From NCBI RefSeq assembly GCF_022662305.1, contig NZ_JAKNQH010000014.1, forward strand, positions 1-59,736: a DNA stretch of 59,736 bases, in the 5' to 3' direction. Under the pieces are notes generated by a model, which saw only the letters and a list, made by a program, of their open reading frames with translations, was not told the DNA's origin and did not search any database. This DNA comes from Sphingomonas sp. BAUL-RG-20F-R05-02 (GTDB lineage Bacteria > Pseudomonadota > Alphaproteobacteria > Sphingomonadales > Sphingomonadaceae). The position numbers and the translations under genes were made by a program. How positions within the stretch are numbered: position 1 is the stretch's first letter; each line of letters starts with the position of its first letter. Positions 26,364-34,767 of this stretch are shown piece by piece.

Positions 26364-27449
26364 TCACGCCGCGATCTCGCTGGCGCCGATCTCGAGCGCC
26401 GATAGTGCTTCCTCGGCCGCTGCGAGGCTTACCACGCCGAAGCCGGCCGGTGCGGCGGGCACGATCCGGATCGCGAAGGCTTCGGCATTGGGGCAATCCC
26501 GCGCGACGCCGAGAACATGATCGGCGGTGAGGTCCAGGCGCGCGGCCAGGCTCTTGCGAACATCAGGGGATCCGATCGTCGCGAAGGCGGCGCGGGCCGC
26601 CGCGTGCGCTTGCCACTGCCATGCTGCCCCACCAGGGTGGGCGACGTGCGGCGGCAGACCGGAATCGAGGGCGAGCAGCGTACTCGCCAGCCCGCTGGCC
26701 GCGCGCCCGATGCGCCGCGAGGATGTTTCAACCACCATTGCGGCGTCCCGGCGCACCCGCAGACCGGCGCGTGCCGCTTCGTCGAGGATCGTGGCGTCTT
26801 CGCCCGAGGGCAGGGCGGGAAACCCGCCGAGCGCGCGGTAGGCGGATGCGCGAAACGCCATGTTGGCGCCGCCCGTGAAATGATGGGTGTCGCGCGCTTC
26901 CCAAGGGATCGGATCGAGCAGGCGGCGGTACCGATACAGACGATCGTAATATGCCTCGATGCGGCACTGCGCAGGATCAGCGGACCCGTTGCGGCGAACG
27001 ATCCGTCCCGCCACGGCGTCGGCTTGCACCAAGGCGGCGTAGCCTGCCCGGATCCAGTCATGGTGCGGTCGGCTGTCCGCATCCGTGGTGAACAACAGAC
27101 CCTCGGCGTCGCCCAGGACGGACAGCGCCATCGCCATTGCGGCCCGCCTTGCCGCACCGGCGTTTTCCGCGTGTTGGGTCGGGCTGCTCGCGATGACCAG
27201 CTCGAACGGCAGCCGGCCCGCAGCCTGTCGCAGCAGGGTCTCGCTGCCGTCGCTGCAACTGTCGAGATAGATGCAGACGATCAGCCGTCCACCCTGGACA
27301 TCCAGCGCGCAAAGCGCTTCGAGCAGTGCGGGGAACAACTGTTCCTCGTTTCGCGCGGGGATCGCCACTATGGCGGGAGCAGTGTCAGGCAGGTTTGCTA
27401 TCACGGTTTTCAGGCACTCCGGGCGCAAACGTATCTGCAAGATCGGCAT
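26364..27449 (-). CDS. Family 2 glycosyltransferase (first gene of the operon)
   Basis: The product is 361 residues. The GT-A nucleotide-sugar fold is seen in 'AIVAIPARNEEQLFPALLEAL', 'CIYLDSCSDGSETLL', the metal-binding DxD region 'LFTTDADSRPHHDWI' and 'FTGGANMAFRASAYRALGGFPALPSGEDATIL', with the ED acceptor motif. It lacks membrane segments, so it is cytoplasmic or peripheral. It heads a run of four genes that overlap one another by a few bases (glycosyltransferase, acyl-CoA dehydrogenase-like, PIG-L, methyltransferase). The 183 bases between it and glpK contain no gene. Confidence 0.86.
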   Translation of the reverse strand: MPILQIRLRPECLKTVIANLPDTAPAIVAIPARNEEQLFPALLEALCALDVQGGRLIVCIYLDSCSDGSETLLRQAAGRLPFELVIASSPTQHAENAGAARRAAMAMALSVLGDAEGLLFTTDADSRPHHDWIRAGYAALVQADAVAGRIVRRNGSADPAQCRIEAYYDRLYRYRRLLDPIPWEARDTHHFTGGANMAFRASAYRALGGFPALPSGEDATILDEAARAGLRVRRDAAMVVETSSRRIGRAASGLASTLLALDSGLPPHVAHPGGAAWQWQAHAAARAAFATIGSPDVRKSLAARLDLTADHVLGVARDCPNAEAFAIRIVPAAPAGFGVVSLAAAEEALSALEIGASEIAA

Positions 27450-27632
27450 CGGCGTTTACCCCATGTGATCCCGAGCGCCAGCGGCTAATGCGCTGATTTG
27501 GATCAAGTGGTCTGATGCTTGCGGCAAGCACACACTGCGCAGCGGAGCGTAGGGCGCGGAGCTAAAGCCGCATCTTGTCGGACGGGTGAATGGAGCGGAA
27601 CCGACCGGTGCGAACAACACCGGTGGTGATCG

Positions 27633-29153
27633 CTAGCGCATTTCGCTTTGCCTTGGCGGCATCACGGGAGACCCTAACGTGCGATGCAGCGCGTCGCGCC
27701 ATCCTGCGACCAGTGTTTCGCGGTGCTCTGCCGTCATCTTCGGTTCGAAGCAGCGGTCCCGCGACCAAAGCTCCTCAAGCACGGCGAGGTCCGTCCAAAG
27801 CCCAACCGCGAGGCCCGCGAAAAACGCCGCGCCGCGCGCCGTGGTCTCCAGGTCGCCGGGACGCTCCACCGTCGTCTCGAGCAGATCGCCGAGGAACTGG
27901 CAGAGCCAGTCGTTCGCGGCCATGCCGCCATCCACGCGGATCACGGCGGGGCGGGCGGCGCCGTCGGCGATCATCGCCTCCAGCAGGTCGCGCGTTTGGT
28001 AGCCGACCGCTTCCAGCGCGGCACGCGCGAGATGCGCTGCCCCCGCGCCCAGCGTCAGCCCGTGGATCGCGGCGCGGGCGTTCGGGTCCCAGTGCGGCGC
28101 GCCGAGGCCGACGAACGCCGGCACCATGTAGACGCCGTGGTTGTCCGGCACCTGTGTCGCCATGTCGTCGGTCTCGCGCGCATGGGTGATCACGCCGAGC
28201 CCGTCGCGCAGCCACTTCACCGCCGCGCCCGCGACGAAGATCGACCCCTCCAGCGCATAGGTGGTTCGGCCATCAAGCCGGTAGGCGGGGGTGGTGAGCA
28301 GTCGATTGGTCGAGCGGAGCGCGTCGCCGCCGGTGTTGAGCAGCATGAAACATCCGGTGCCGTAGGTGGATTTGGCGGTGCCGGGCGCAAAGCAGGCCTG
28401 CCCGAACAGCGCCGCCTGCTGGTCGCCGGCCATGCCCGCGATCGGGATGGTGGTATCGAACAGGCCGGGCGCGGTCTCGCCGTACAGGTGCGCGTTGTCG
28501 TGCACCTCGGGCAGCATCGCCATCGGCACGTCGAACAGGCGGCATAGCTCCGCGTCCCAACATCCTTTGCGGATATCGAACAGCAGCGTGCGCGCGGCGT
28601 TGGTGATATCGGTTGCGTGGCTCCCGCCGCCGGTCAGGCGCCAGAGCAGGAAGCTGTCGATCGTGCCGAAGGCGAGTTCGCCGGCTTCGGCCCGCGCGCG
28701 GGCACCCGGGATGGCGTCGAGCAGCCACGCGATTTTAGTCGCGGAGAAATACGGGTCGAGCAGCAAGCCGGTACGGTCGCGGACGAGCGGCTCCGCGCCG
28801 GCGGCCTTCAGCGTCCGGCAGCGATCGGCGGTGCGACGGTCCTGCCAGACGATCGCGTTGTGAATCGCGGCGCCGCTCCGGCGATCCCAGACCACGGTGG
28901 TTTCCCGCTGGTTGGCGATGCCGATCGCGGCGATCCCGGCTGCACCCACACCGCTTGCCGCGATCGCCTCGCGCGCGGTGGCGAGCGTGTCGCGCCAGAT
29001 ATCCTCCGGGTTATGCTCGACCCAGCCGGGCTGCGGATAATGCTGCGTGAACTCGCGGTGCGCGGAGGCTATGCGGCGGGCATGGCGGTCGAACACGAGG
29101 CTACGGGTCGACGTCGTGCCTTGGTCGATTGCCAGGATATGGGTTCCGGTCAC
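27633..29153 (-). CDS. glpK: Glycerol kinase
   Basis: The product is 506 residues, normal for GlpK. Landmarks of the FGGY kinase family are 'LAIDQGTTSTRSLVFD' (phosphate loop), 'GIANQRETTVVWDR', 'GIANQR' followed by 'AIVWQDRRTAD' (glycerol contacts), 'STYGTGCFMLLNTG' and 'GLGAPHWDPNARA'. It phosphorylates glycerol with ATP to glycerol-3-phosphate in the cytoplasm. No glpF or glpD is adjacent, which is unusual. It diverges from the GH2 gene across a 160-base spacer. Confidence 0.95.
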   Translation of the reverse strand: MTGTHILAIDQGTTSTRSLVFDRHARRIASAHREFTQHYPQPGWVEHNPEDIWRDTLATAREAIAASGVGAAGIAAIGIANQRETTVVWDRRSGAAIHNAIVWQDRRTADRCRTLKAAGAEPLVRDRTGLLLDPYFSATKIAWLLDAIPGARARAEAGELAFGTIDSFLLWRLTGGGSHATDITNAARTLLFDIRKGCWDAELCRLFDVPMAMLPEVHDNAHLYGETAPGLFDTTIPIAGMAGDQQAALFGQACFAPGTAKSTYGTGCFMLLNTGGDALRSTNRLLTTPAYRLDGRTTYALEGSIFVAGAAVKWLRDGLGVITHARETDDMATQVPDNHGVYMVPAFVGLGAPHWDPNARAAIHGLTLGAGAAHLARAALEAVGYQTRDLLEAMIADGAARPAVIRVDGGMAANDWLCQFLGDLLETTVERPGDLETTARGAAFFAGLAVGLWTDLAVLEELWSRDRCFEPKMTAEHRETLVAGWRDALHRTLGSPVMPPRQSEMR

Positions 29154-29313
29154 CTGGTTCTTTCTTGCTGCATGTTTGACAGTGTCGCCGTTTCGCGCGC
29201 GCCTTCAACGTCGAATTGCGCAGATCGGTGCGTCGGGAAGGGCTTCCAGCCGGGAGGAGTGGCTGGCATGATGTCCGATACGCAAGCCCGCCATGACGGG
29301 TCGGGAGGAAACC

Positions 29314-31188
29314 ATGACGATGCTGCTCCGCACGATAGCCCTGTTGATCCCGGCGACGATGGCGGTTGCGCCGCTTGGCGCGCAGGACGCGCCGCCTGCG
29401 CCTCCGGCATCCGGCCCGGTGCTGGTCGCGGCCGATCTGCGCGCCGGCACCGACCTGTCCGGGCCGTGGCATTACTCGATCGATCCGTTTCGATCGGGCA
29501 TCGCCGGTTTTCACGGCGAGGCACCCGATAAAGGTCAGCAGCGTTGGCTCGACATCGATCCGCGCGCGGCGATGGCGACCGACAACCGCGTGCTCTACGA
29601 ATTCGACCTTGGCCATTCGCCCGTCACCACGCTGCCCTCGTCCTGGCTGACCGAGGCGCCGGAGCTGCGCCATTATCAGGGCCTGATGTGGTACCAGCGC
29701 ACCTTCCCGGCGCCGGTGCAGCGCCGTGGCCGATATTTCCTACGCTTCGGTGCGGCCAATTATTCGACGGTCGTGTACCTCAACGGCAAGCCGGTCGGGC
29801 GGCACGAGGGCGGGTTCACGCCGTTCGCCTTCGAGGTGACCAAACTGCTGCGCGACGGCGACAATCAGGTGACGGTTGGCGTCGATTCGCAGGCTACCGA
29901 AACCACCGTGCCGCCGCCGGTGACCGACTGGGAGAATTACGGCGGCATCACTCGGCCGATCCGGCTGATCGCCACGCCGGACACCTATGTCGACGATGCG
30001 TGGGTGCGCCTGCAACGCGACGGCAAGCTGGCGGTGGACGTGCATCTCGACGGGCCGCAGGCGGCGAACCGGGCGGTCCACCTGAGGGTCGCCGAACTGC
30101 ACCTCGACCGCGCCGGTGTCACCGACGCGCATGGCGACTGGCGTGCCACGGTCGCCGCGCCGCGCGCGCTGGTGCGCTGGTCGCCGGAGCGGCCCAAGCT
30201 GTACGACGTCGCGGTCGATGCCGGCGAGGACCACTGGCACGACCGCATCGGTTTCCGCACGATCGAGACGCGTGGGGCGGACATTCTGCTCAACGGCAAG
30301 CCGATCTTCCTGCGTGGGATCTCGATGCATGAGGAAGAACTCGGCACCGATCCCACCCGTGCGATGACGCCTGCCGCCGCGCGCGCGCTGCTGAGCGAAA
30401 TCAAGGACGGGCTGCATGGCAATTACGTGAGGCTGGCGCATTACCCGCATGCCGAGGTGACGCTGCGGCTCGCCGACGAAATGGGTCTGCTGGTGTGGAG
30501 CGAGGTGCCGGTCTACTGGCGCGTTGCCTGGGGAGATCCGGACACGCTGGCGCGGGCGCGTGCGATGCTGGCGGAGAACATCCACCGCGATCGCAACCGC
30601 GCGGCGATCGCGATCTGGAGTGTCGCCAACGAGACGCCGGTGACGGACGCGCGCAACGCCTTTCTGCGCACGCTGGTGGCGGACGTGCGGCGGCTCGACG
30701 ATACCCGTCTGGTCAGCGCGGCGTTGCTGGTGGAACGCGACAAGACGGCCGACCACCCGGTCATGACGCTGGCCGATCCGCTGGCGGGTGCACTCGATGT
30801 GCTGGCGATCAACACCTACAATGGCTGGTACACGTCCGACCGGCTGAACACCCTTGCGACCAGCGAATGGCGCGTGCCCGCCGACAAGCCGCTGATCTTC
30901 TCGGAACTGGGCGCGGATGCACGCGCGGGCTTCCACGATCCGGTCAAGGAGCAGAAGTTTTCCGAGGAGTTTCAGGCCGACTATTACCGCGCCACGCTCG
31001 GCATGGCGGACCGTGTGCCGACCCTGCGCGGCCTGTCGCCGTGGATTCTCAAGGATTTCCGTTCGCCACGGCGGCAGAATCCGGACTTCCAGCAGGGCTG
31101 GAACCGCAAGGGGCTGATCTCCGAAACCGGACAGCGCAAACAGGCGTTCGACGTGCTCGCCAGTTATTATGCCAACCGTGCCAAGTAG
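29314..31188 (+). CDS. Exported GH2 beta-glycosidase (beta-glucuronidase/galactosidase-like)
   Basis: The product is 624 residues; ATG 29314 follows GGGAGGAAACC, preferred over an in-frame ATG 21 bases earlier. A signal peptide ends near 'APLGAQD'. Then come the GH2 sugar-binding domain ('GLMWYQRTFPAPVQRRGRYFLRFGAANYSTVVYLNGKPVGRHEGGF' is its jelly-roll core, quoted here only as a landmark around residues 130-175), an immunoglobulin-like domain and a TIM barrel. In the barrel 'WSVANETP' gives the acid/base Glu (about 440) and 'IFSELGADA' the nucleophile Glu (about 531). Fold and motifs resemble beta-glucuronidases. In this pectin-rich window, galactan or glucuronate side chains are plausible substrates. 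Confidence 0.87.
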   Translation: MTMLLRTIALLIPATMAVAPLGAQDAPPAPPASGPVLVAADLRAGTDLSGPWHYSIDPFRSGIAGFHGEAPDKGQQRWLDIDPRAAMATDNRVLYEFDLGHSPVTTLPSSWLTEAPELRHYQGLMWYQRTFPAPVQRRGRYFLRFGAANYSTVVYLNGKPVGRHEGGFTPFAFEVTKLLRDGDNQVTVGVDSQATETTVPPPVTDWENYGGITRPIRLIATPDTYVDDAWVRLQRDGKLAVDVHLDGPQAANRAVHLRVAELHLDRAGVTDAHGDWRATVAAPRALVRWSPERPKLYDVAVDAGEDHWHDRIGFRTIETRGADILLNGKPIFLRGISMHEEELGTDPTRAMTPAAARALLSEIKDGLHGNYVRLAHYPHAEVTLRLADEMGLLVWSEVPVYWRVAWGDPDTLARARAMLAENIHRDRNRAAIAIWSVANETPVTDARNAFLRTLVADVRRLDDTRLVSAALLVERDKTADHPVMTLADPLAGALDVLAINTYNGWYTSDRLNTLATSEWRVPADKPLIFSELGADARAGFHDPVKEQKFSEEFQADYYRATLGMADRVPTLRGLSPWILKDFRSPRRQNPDFQQGWNRKGLISETGQRKQAFDVLASYYANRAK

Positions 31189-31301
31189 CGGCGTGTAGCG
31201 GCCCGTCGGCGACCGGTTGGGCTCACAAAAACGCCTTCACGCTCGGCGCTAAGTCGCGCCGCCGCGCGTTCGTGGGCCGCACACGTGGAAGGATTTTGAA
31301 C

Positions 31302-32309
31302 ATGAAGGCAATGGTGCTGCGCGCGCCGATCGATCTCGATCGGCTGGTTACGGAAGATCGCGCCGATCCCGGCGATCCGGGGCCGGGCGAGATCCGGGTG
31401 GCGTTGCACGGCAGCTCGCTCAACTACCACGATCTCGGCGTGGCGACCGGACGGATGCCGACCGATGACGGCCGCATCCCGCTTGCCGACGGGGCAGGCG
31501 TGGTCGAAGCGGTCGGCGCTGGCGTGACCGAATTCGCGGCTGGGGACATGGTGGTGTCGTGCTTCTTCCCCGACTGGCAGGACGGCACCCCGACGGTGGG
31601 CGACTTCAGCCGCACGCCGGGCGATGGCATCGACGGCTTCGCGCGCGAATATGTCGTCCTGCCGGCGACGGCCTTCACGCATGCGCCGAAGGGCTTCGAC
31701 GCGGTGGAGGCGGCGACGATCACCACGGCCGGGTTGACCGCGTGGCGCGCGCTGATCGTCGACGGCAAGCTGAAGGCCGGCGACACGGTGTTGTTGCTCG
31801 GCACCGGTGGCGTGTCGATCTGGGCGTTGCAGATCGCCAAGCTGATGGGTGCGACGGTGGCGATCACGTCGTCGTCGGACGAGAAGCTGGAGCGCGCGCG
31901 TGGCCTCGGCGCGGACTTCACGCTCAACTACCGTGAGCAGCAGGGCTGGGGCGCGGCAGTGCGGGACTGGACCGGCGGCCGCGGCGTCGATCACGTGGTC
32001 GAGGTCGGCGGGCCGGGTACGCTCGCGCAATCGATCGACGCGGTGCGGGTCGGCGGCCACATCTCGCTGATCGGCGTTTTGACCGGCGCGAGCGGCGAGG
32101 TGCCGACCGCGGCATTGATGGCAAAACAGGCACGCTTGCAGGGGCTGATCGTCGGCAGTCGCCGCGAGCAGCAGGAGTTCGTCCGGGCGCTCGACAGCGG
32201 CAAGATACGCCCGATCGTCGACCGGCGTTTCCCGCTAGATCAGCTTGCCGAGGCATTCCGCTACGAGATGGCCGCCGGGCACTTCGGCAAGATCGGCGTC
32301 GAATGGTGA
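31302..32309 (+). CDS. Zinc-independent alcohol dehydrogenase (MDR family)
   Basis: The product is 335 residues beginning MKAMVLRAPIDLDRL. The medium-chain dehydrogenase fold is clear: a GroES-like N-terminal domain with 'LADGAGVVEAVGAGVTEFAAGDMV', and a Rossmann domain with 'LLLGTGGVSIWALQIAKLMGATVAITSSSDEK'. The cysteines that bind zinc in classical alcohol dehydrogenases are absent, placing it with quinone-reductase-like members. It reduces or oxidises carbonyl/alcohol groups with NAD(P)H; substrate unknown. It lies 113 bases after the GH2 gene and may be co-transcribed. A strong hairpin follows its stop. Confidence 0.86.
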   Translation: MKAMVLRAPIDLDRLVTEDRADPGDPGPGEIRVALHGSSLNYHDLGVATGRMPTDDGRIPLADGAGVVEAVGAGVTEFAAGDMVVSCFFPDWQDGTPTVGDFSRTPGDGIDGFAREYVVLPATAFTHAPKGFDAVEAATITTAGLTAWRALIVDGKLKAGDTVLLLGTGGVSIWALQIAKLMGATVAITSSSDEKLERARGLGADFTLNYREQQGWGAAVRDWTGGRGVDHVVEVGGPGTLAQSIDAVRVGGHISLIGVLTGASGEVPTAALMAKQARLQGLIVGSRREQQEFVRALDSGKIRPIVDRRFPLDQLAEAFRYEMAAGHFGKIGVEW

Positions 32310-32315
32310 AGACGT

Positions 32316-32352
32316 CCGGCGCGGCCTGTCAGGTATTGGCAGGCCGCGCCGG
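32316..32352. terminator. Bidirectional hairpin with perfect 13-bp arms
   Basis: CCGGCGCGGCCTG (32316-32328) pairs perfectly with CAGGCCGCGCCGG (32340-32352) across an 11-base loop and is followed by GTTT. It lies between the converging alcohol dehydrogenase gene and the small acidic gene and can end transcription of both. Confidence 0.75.
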
Positions 32353-32359
32353 GTTTACC

Positions 32360-32548
32360 TCATGAACTTCGCGGCGCCCGTTCGATCAGTCCACCGGCCC
32401 ATTCGATCTCGCCCGCGTCCGGCGCCTTCACCGTCTGTCCGTCACCAGACAGGTTGGCCGTCTGATCTTCGCTAGCATCCGCCTGATCCTGTTCGGTGCC
32501 CTGCACGCCGCCGATGGCGTTGTCGATTTTCTCTTCCGGGGTGTCCAT
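32360..32548 (-). CDS. Small acidic hypothetical protein
   Basis: The product is 62 residues, strongly acidic and rich in Asp, Glu, Gly and Gln (MDTPEEKIDNAIGGVQGTEQ), with no membrane segment, signal or cysteine. It probably is disordered. The ATG follows a GGAGAAGGAGACGG-like stretch, a convincing ribosome binding site, and codon choice is like its neighbours, which supports a real gene despite the size. It ends at a shared terminator and is divergent from the TetR gene. I do not recognise a function. Confidence 0.65.
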   Translation of the reverse strand: MDTPEEKIDNAIGGVQGTEQDQADASEDQTANLSGDGQTVKAPDAGEIEWAGGLIERAPRSS

Positions 32549-32705
32549 CGTCCGTCTCCTTCTCCAGCCGGATCAACGCGCGAGCCGATGAATCGGTGCG
32601 TCATCGCCAACGCACCGGGCGTGCCGCACCCGCACCGCCTGGCGTGCGGTTGCGCGACGCGCGGGAATGCGCAAAAGGTGCATACAAGCGAAAGAAGGTA
32701 CTTGC

Positions 32706-33248
32706 ATGCGACGCGACGCGCTCGAACGCCGTGAGGCGCTGATCCGCGCGGCGGCGGCGTGCTTCGCCGAAAGCGGCTATGACGTGCCGCTGGAGGACAT
32801 TGCCGATCGTGCCGGGGTCGGGCGGGGTACGCTCTATCGCAATTTCCGCGATCGGCTCGACCTGCTGCTGGTGATCTTCGAGCGTGAAATCGATGCGATC
32901 GGCGCCGAACTCGATCCCGCGGCACCGCTGCCGGTGCTGCTGCGGCAGATCGTGCGCAGGACGCTGGGCACGCGGCTGCTGTTCGCGCGGCTGACGCTGG
33001 ATCTGGCGAAAGACGACGCTCACTTCGCCGCCTTCCACGCGCTGCACGGCCGAATGACGGCGATCCTCCACCCCTTTGTCACACGTGCCCGCGAGCGCGG
33101 CGAAATCCGCGCCGACGCCACCACCGAACAGGTGATGCTCGGCATCCGCATGATCAGCGCGCTGCTGAAATCGCCCTTGGCGGAGCGCGACCCCGATGCG
33201 CTGATCACCGAGGGGCTGGACCTGGTGTTGCGCGGACTGGCGCGCTGA
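32706..33248 (+). CDS. TetR-family repressor
   Basis: The product is 180 residues starting at ATG 32706. The helix-turn-helix is classical: 'REALIRAAAACFAESGYDVPLEDIADRAGVGRGTLYRNFRDRLDLLLVIFE'. The remaining helices, including 'GIRMISALLKSPLAERDP', form the ligand-binding and dimer region. It converges with the emrAB-oprM-type efflux operon 59 bases away and is its likely local regulator. An inverted repeat with 9-base arms (32680-32688 and 32701-32709) covers its Shine-Dalgarno loop and start codon and could mediate autoregulation. Confidence 0.88.
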   Translation: MRRDALERREALIRAAAACFAESGYDVPLEDIADRAGVGRGTLYRNFRDRLDLLLVIFEREIDAIGAELDPAAPLPVLLRQIVRRTLGTRLLFARLTLDLAKDDAHFAAFHALHGRMTAILHPFVTRARERGEIRADATTEQVMLGIRMISALLKSPLAERDPDALITEGLDLVLRGLAR

Positions 33249-33306
33249 CGCGGCAGCCGCAACGAACATCCGCCGCTGGCAGCTCCGCCCGGTCCAAGCG
33301 CCCCGA

Positions 33307-34767
33307 TCAGGGTGCCGGCGACGTGGCCGGTTCGCTCCAGCCAAGCCCGAGACTCTTCTGCACACCGATATAAGCGTTGGTCACTTGCGCCTTGGCCTGT
33401 GCGACCGACAGTGCGGCGGAGAGCTGCTGTCGCTCGATGTCGAGCTGGTCGATCAGCGTGCTGGTGCCGGCCTGATAGCGCTGCCGGTTGAGCAGCGCCG
33501 CCTGCGTCGCGGTGCGCTCCGCCGCGCTCAACTGGCCGAGTTGCTGGCGGACATTGCCGAACAACGACAAGTTCTGCTCGGCATCCTGCAACGCCTCCAG
33601 CACCTTTTCGCGGTACTGCGCATCGGCCTCGTCGCGCTGCGCTTCTGCCGACCGGATTGCCGCGCGGGTACGGCCGAAATCGAGGAACGACCAGCTCAGC
33701 ATCGGCGCGGCGAGCGTGGTGAGCATGCTCGGATCGAACACGTTACCGGGGCTGGTGCCGCCCAGCCCGATGATGCCCATGAAGTTCAGCTTCGGGAACA
33801 GCTTGGCTTTCTGCACGCCGATGTTGGCATTGCCCGCCGCCAGCGCGCGTTCGGCCGAGCGGATGTCGGGCCGGTGCGACAGGAGCGTGGCCGGGTCGCC
33901 GATCGGCACCTGCGCGGGCGGGAGCGGCACCGGCGCGGGCGTATCGAGTATCGCGTCGAGCGACCCCGGCTCGCGCCCGGTCAGCATCGCGAGTTGGTCC
34001 TTATACTGGTCGATCTGCGCGGCGAGCGGCACGTTCTGCGCATCGGTGTTCTGCGCCTGCGTCTGCAAACGCTGCACGTCGAGCAGCGAGGCGGTGCCCG
34101 CCTGATAGCGCTGCCGCGTCAGGTCGAGCGCCTGATGCTGCAACTTGCTCGATTGCACGTTGATCCGCTGCCGCGTCTGTACGTCGCGCAGATTGACATA
34201 GGCCTGCGCGACCTGCGCCGACAGGCTGACCTGCGCATCGGCGAGATCGGCGAAGCGCTGGCCGACGGTAGCGCGCGCCTGTTCGATGCCGCGCCGGCCG
34301 CCGCCGAACAGATCCGCCTCCCACGAGACTTGCCCGCCGAGATTGTAGAAGTTCAGCGACGAGATATCCGACCCAGAACCGCTGGTGTCACCACTGTTCG
34401 AGGCGTTGCCGACGCTGGTGCCGGGCAGCTCGGCATGCAGATAGGTGGCGTTGGCGCTGACGCTCGGCAGTTGGCCGGCTCGACGCGAATCCACCTGCGC
34501 GCGCGCTTCGCGGATGCGCGCCTGTGCGAGGTCGATGTTGGGGCTGTGCGCCAGCGCATCGTCGACAAGCCGGTTCAGCGTCGCGTCGCCAAGCGATTCC
34601 CACCAGCGCGCGAGGCCGGGCGTCGGCGTGAACGCCGTGTCCTTTGCACGCACGAACGTACCGCGCGCGACCGCGTCGGACGCGGCCTTGGGCGGTCCGG
34701 CATAATTCGGCCCGACCGTACACGCGCCGAGCAATATCAAAGCGGCAAGGGGAAGAGTTTTCAGCAT
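33307..34767 (-). CDS. Outer-membrane efflux lipoprotein (OprM/NodT family)
   Basis: The product is 486 residues; the ATG at 34765-34767 overlaps the stop of the MFS gene (TGATG). The leader 'MLKTLPLAALILLGACTVGPNY' has a lipobox (LLGAC), so it is a lipoprotein anchored in the outer membrane. Two OEP repeats follow, with the coiled-coil stretches 'IDLAQARIREARAQVDSRRAGQLP' and 'IGVQKAKLFPKLNFMG' marking the start of each helical hairpin; the long alpha barrel crosses the periplasm. It is the exit duct for the EmrAB pair encoded upstream in the same operon. Confidence 0.9.
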   Translation of the reverse strand: MLKTLPLAALILLGACTVGPNYAGPPKAASDAVARGTFVRAKDTAFTPTPGLARWWESLGDATLNRLVDDALAHSPNIDLAQARIREARAQVDSRRAGQLPSVSANATYLHAELPGTSVGNASNSGDTSGSGSDISSLNFYNLGGQVSWEADLFGGGRRGIEQARATVGQRFADLADAQVSLSAQVAQAYVNLRDVQTRQRINVQSSKLQHQALDLTRQRYQAGTASLLDVQRLQTQAQNTDAQNVPLAAQIDQYKDQLAMLTGREPGSLDAILDTPAPVPLPPAQVPIGDPATLLSHRPDIRSAERALAAGNANIGVQKAKLFPKLNFMGIIGLGGTSPGNVFDPSMLTTLAAPMLSWSFLDFGRTRAAIRSAEAQRDEADAQYREKVLEALQDAEQNLSLFGNVRQQLGQLSAAERTATQAALLNRQRYQAGTSTLIDQLDIERQQLSAALSVAQAKAQVTNAYIGVQKSLGLGWSEPATSPAP

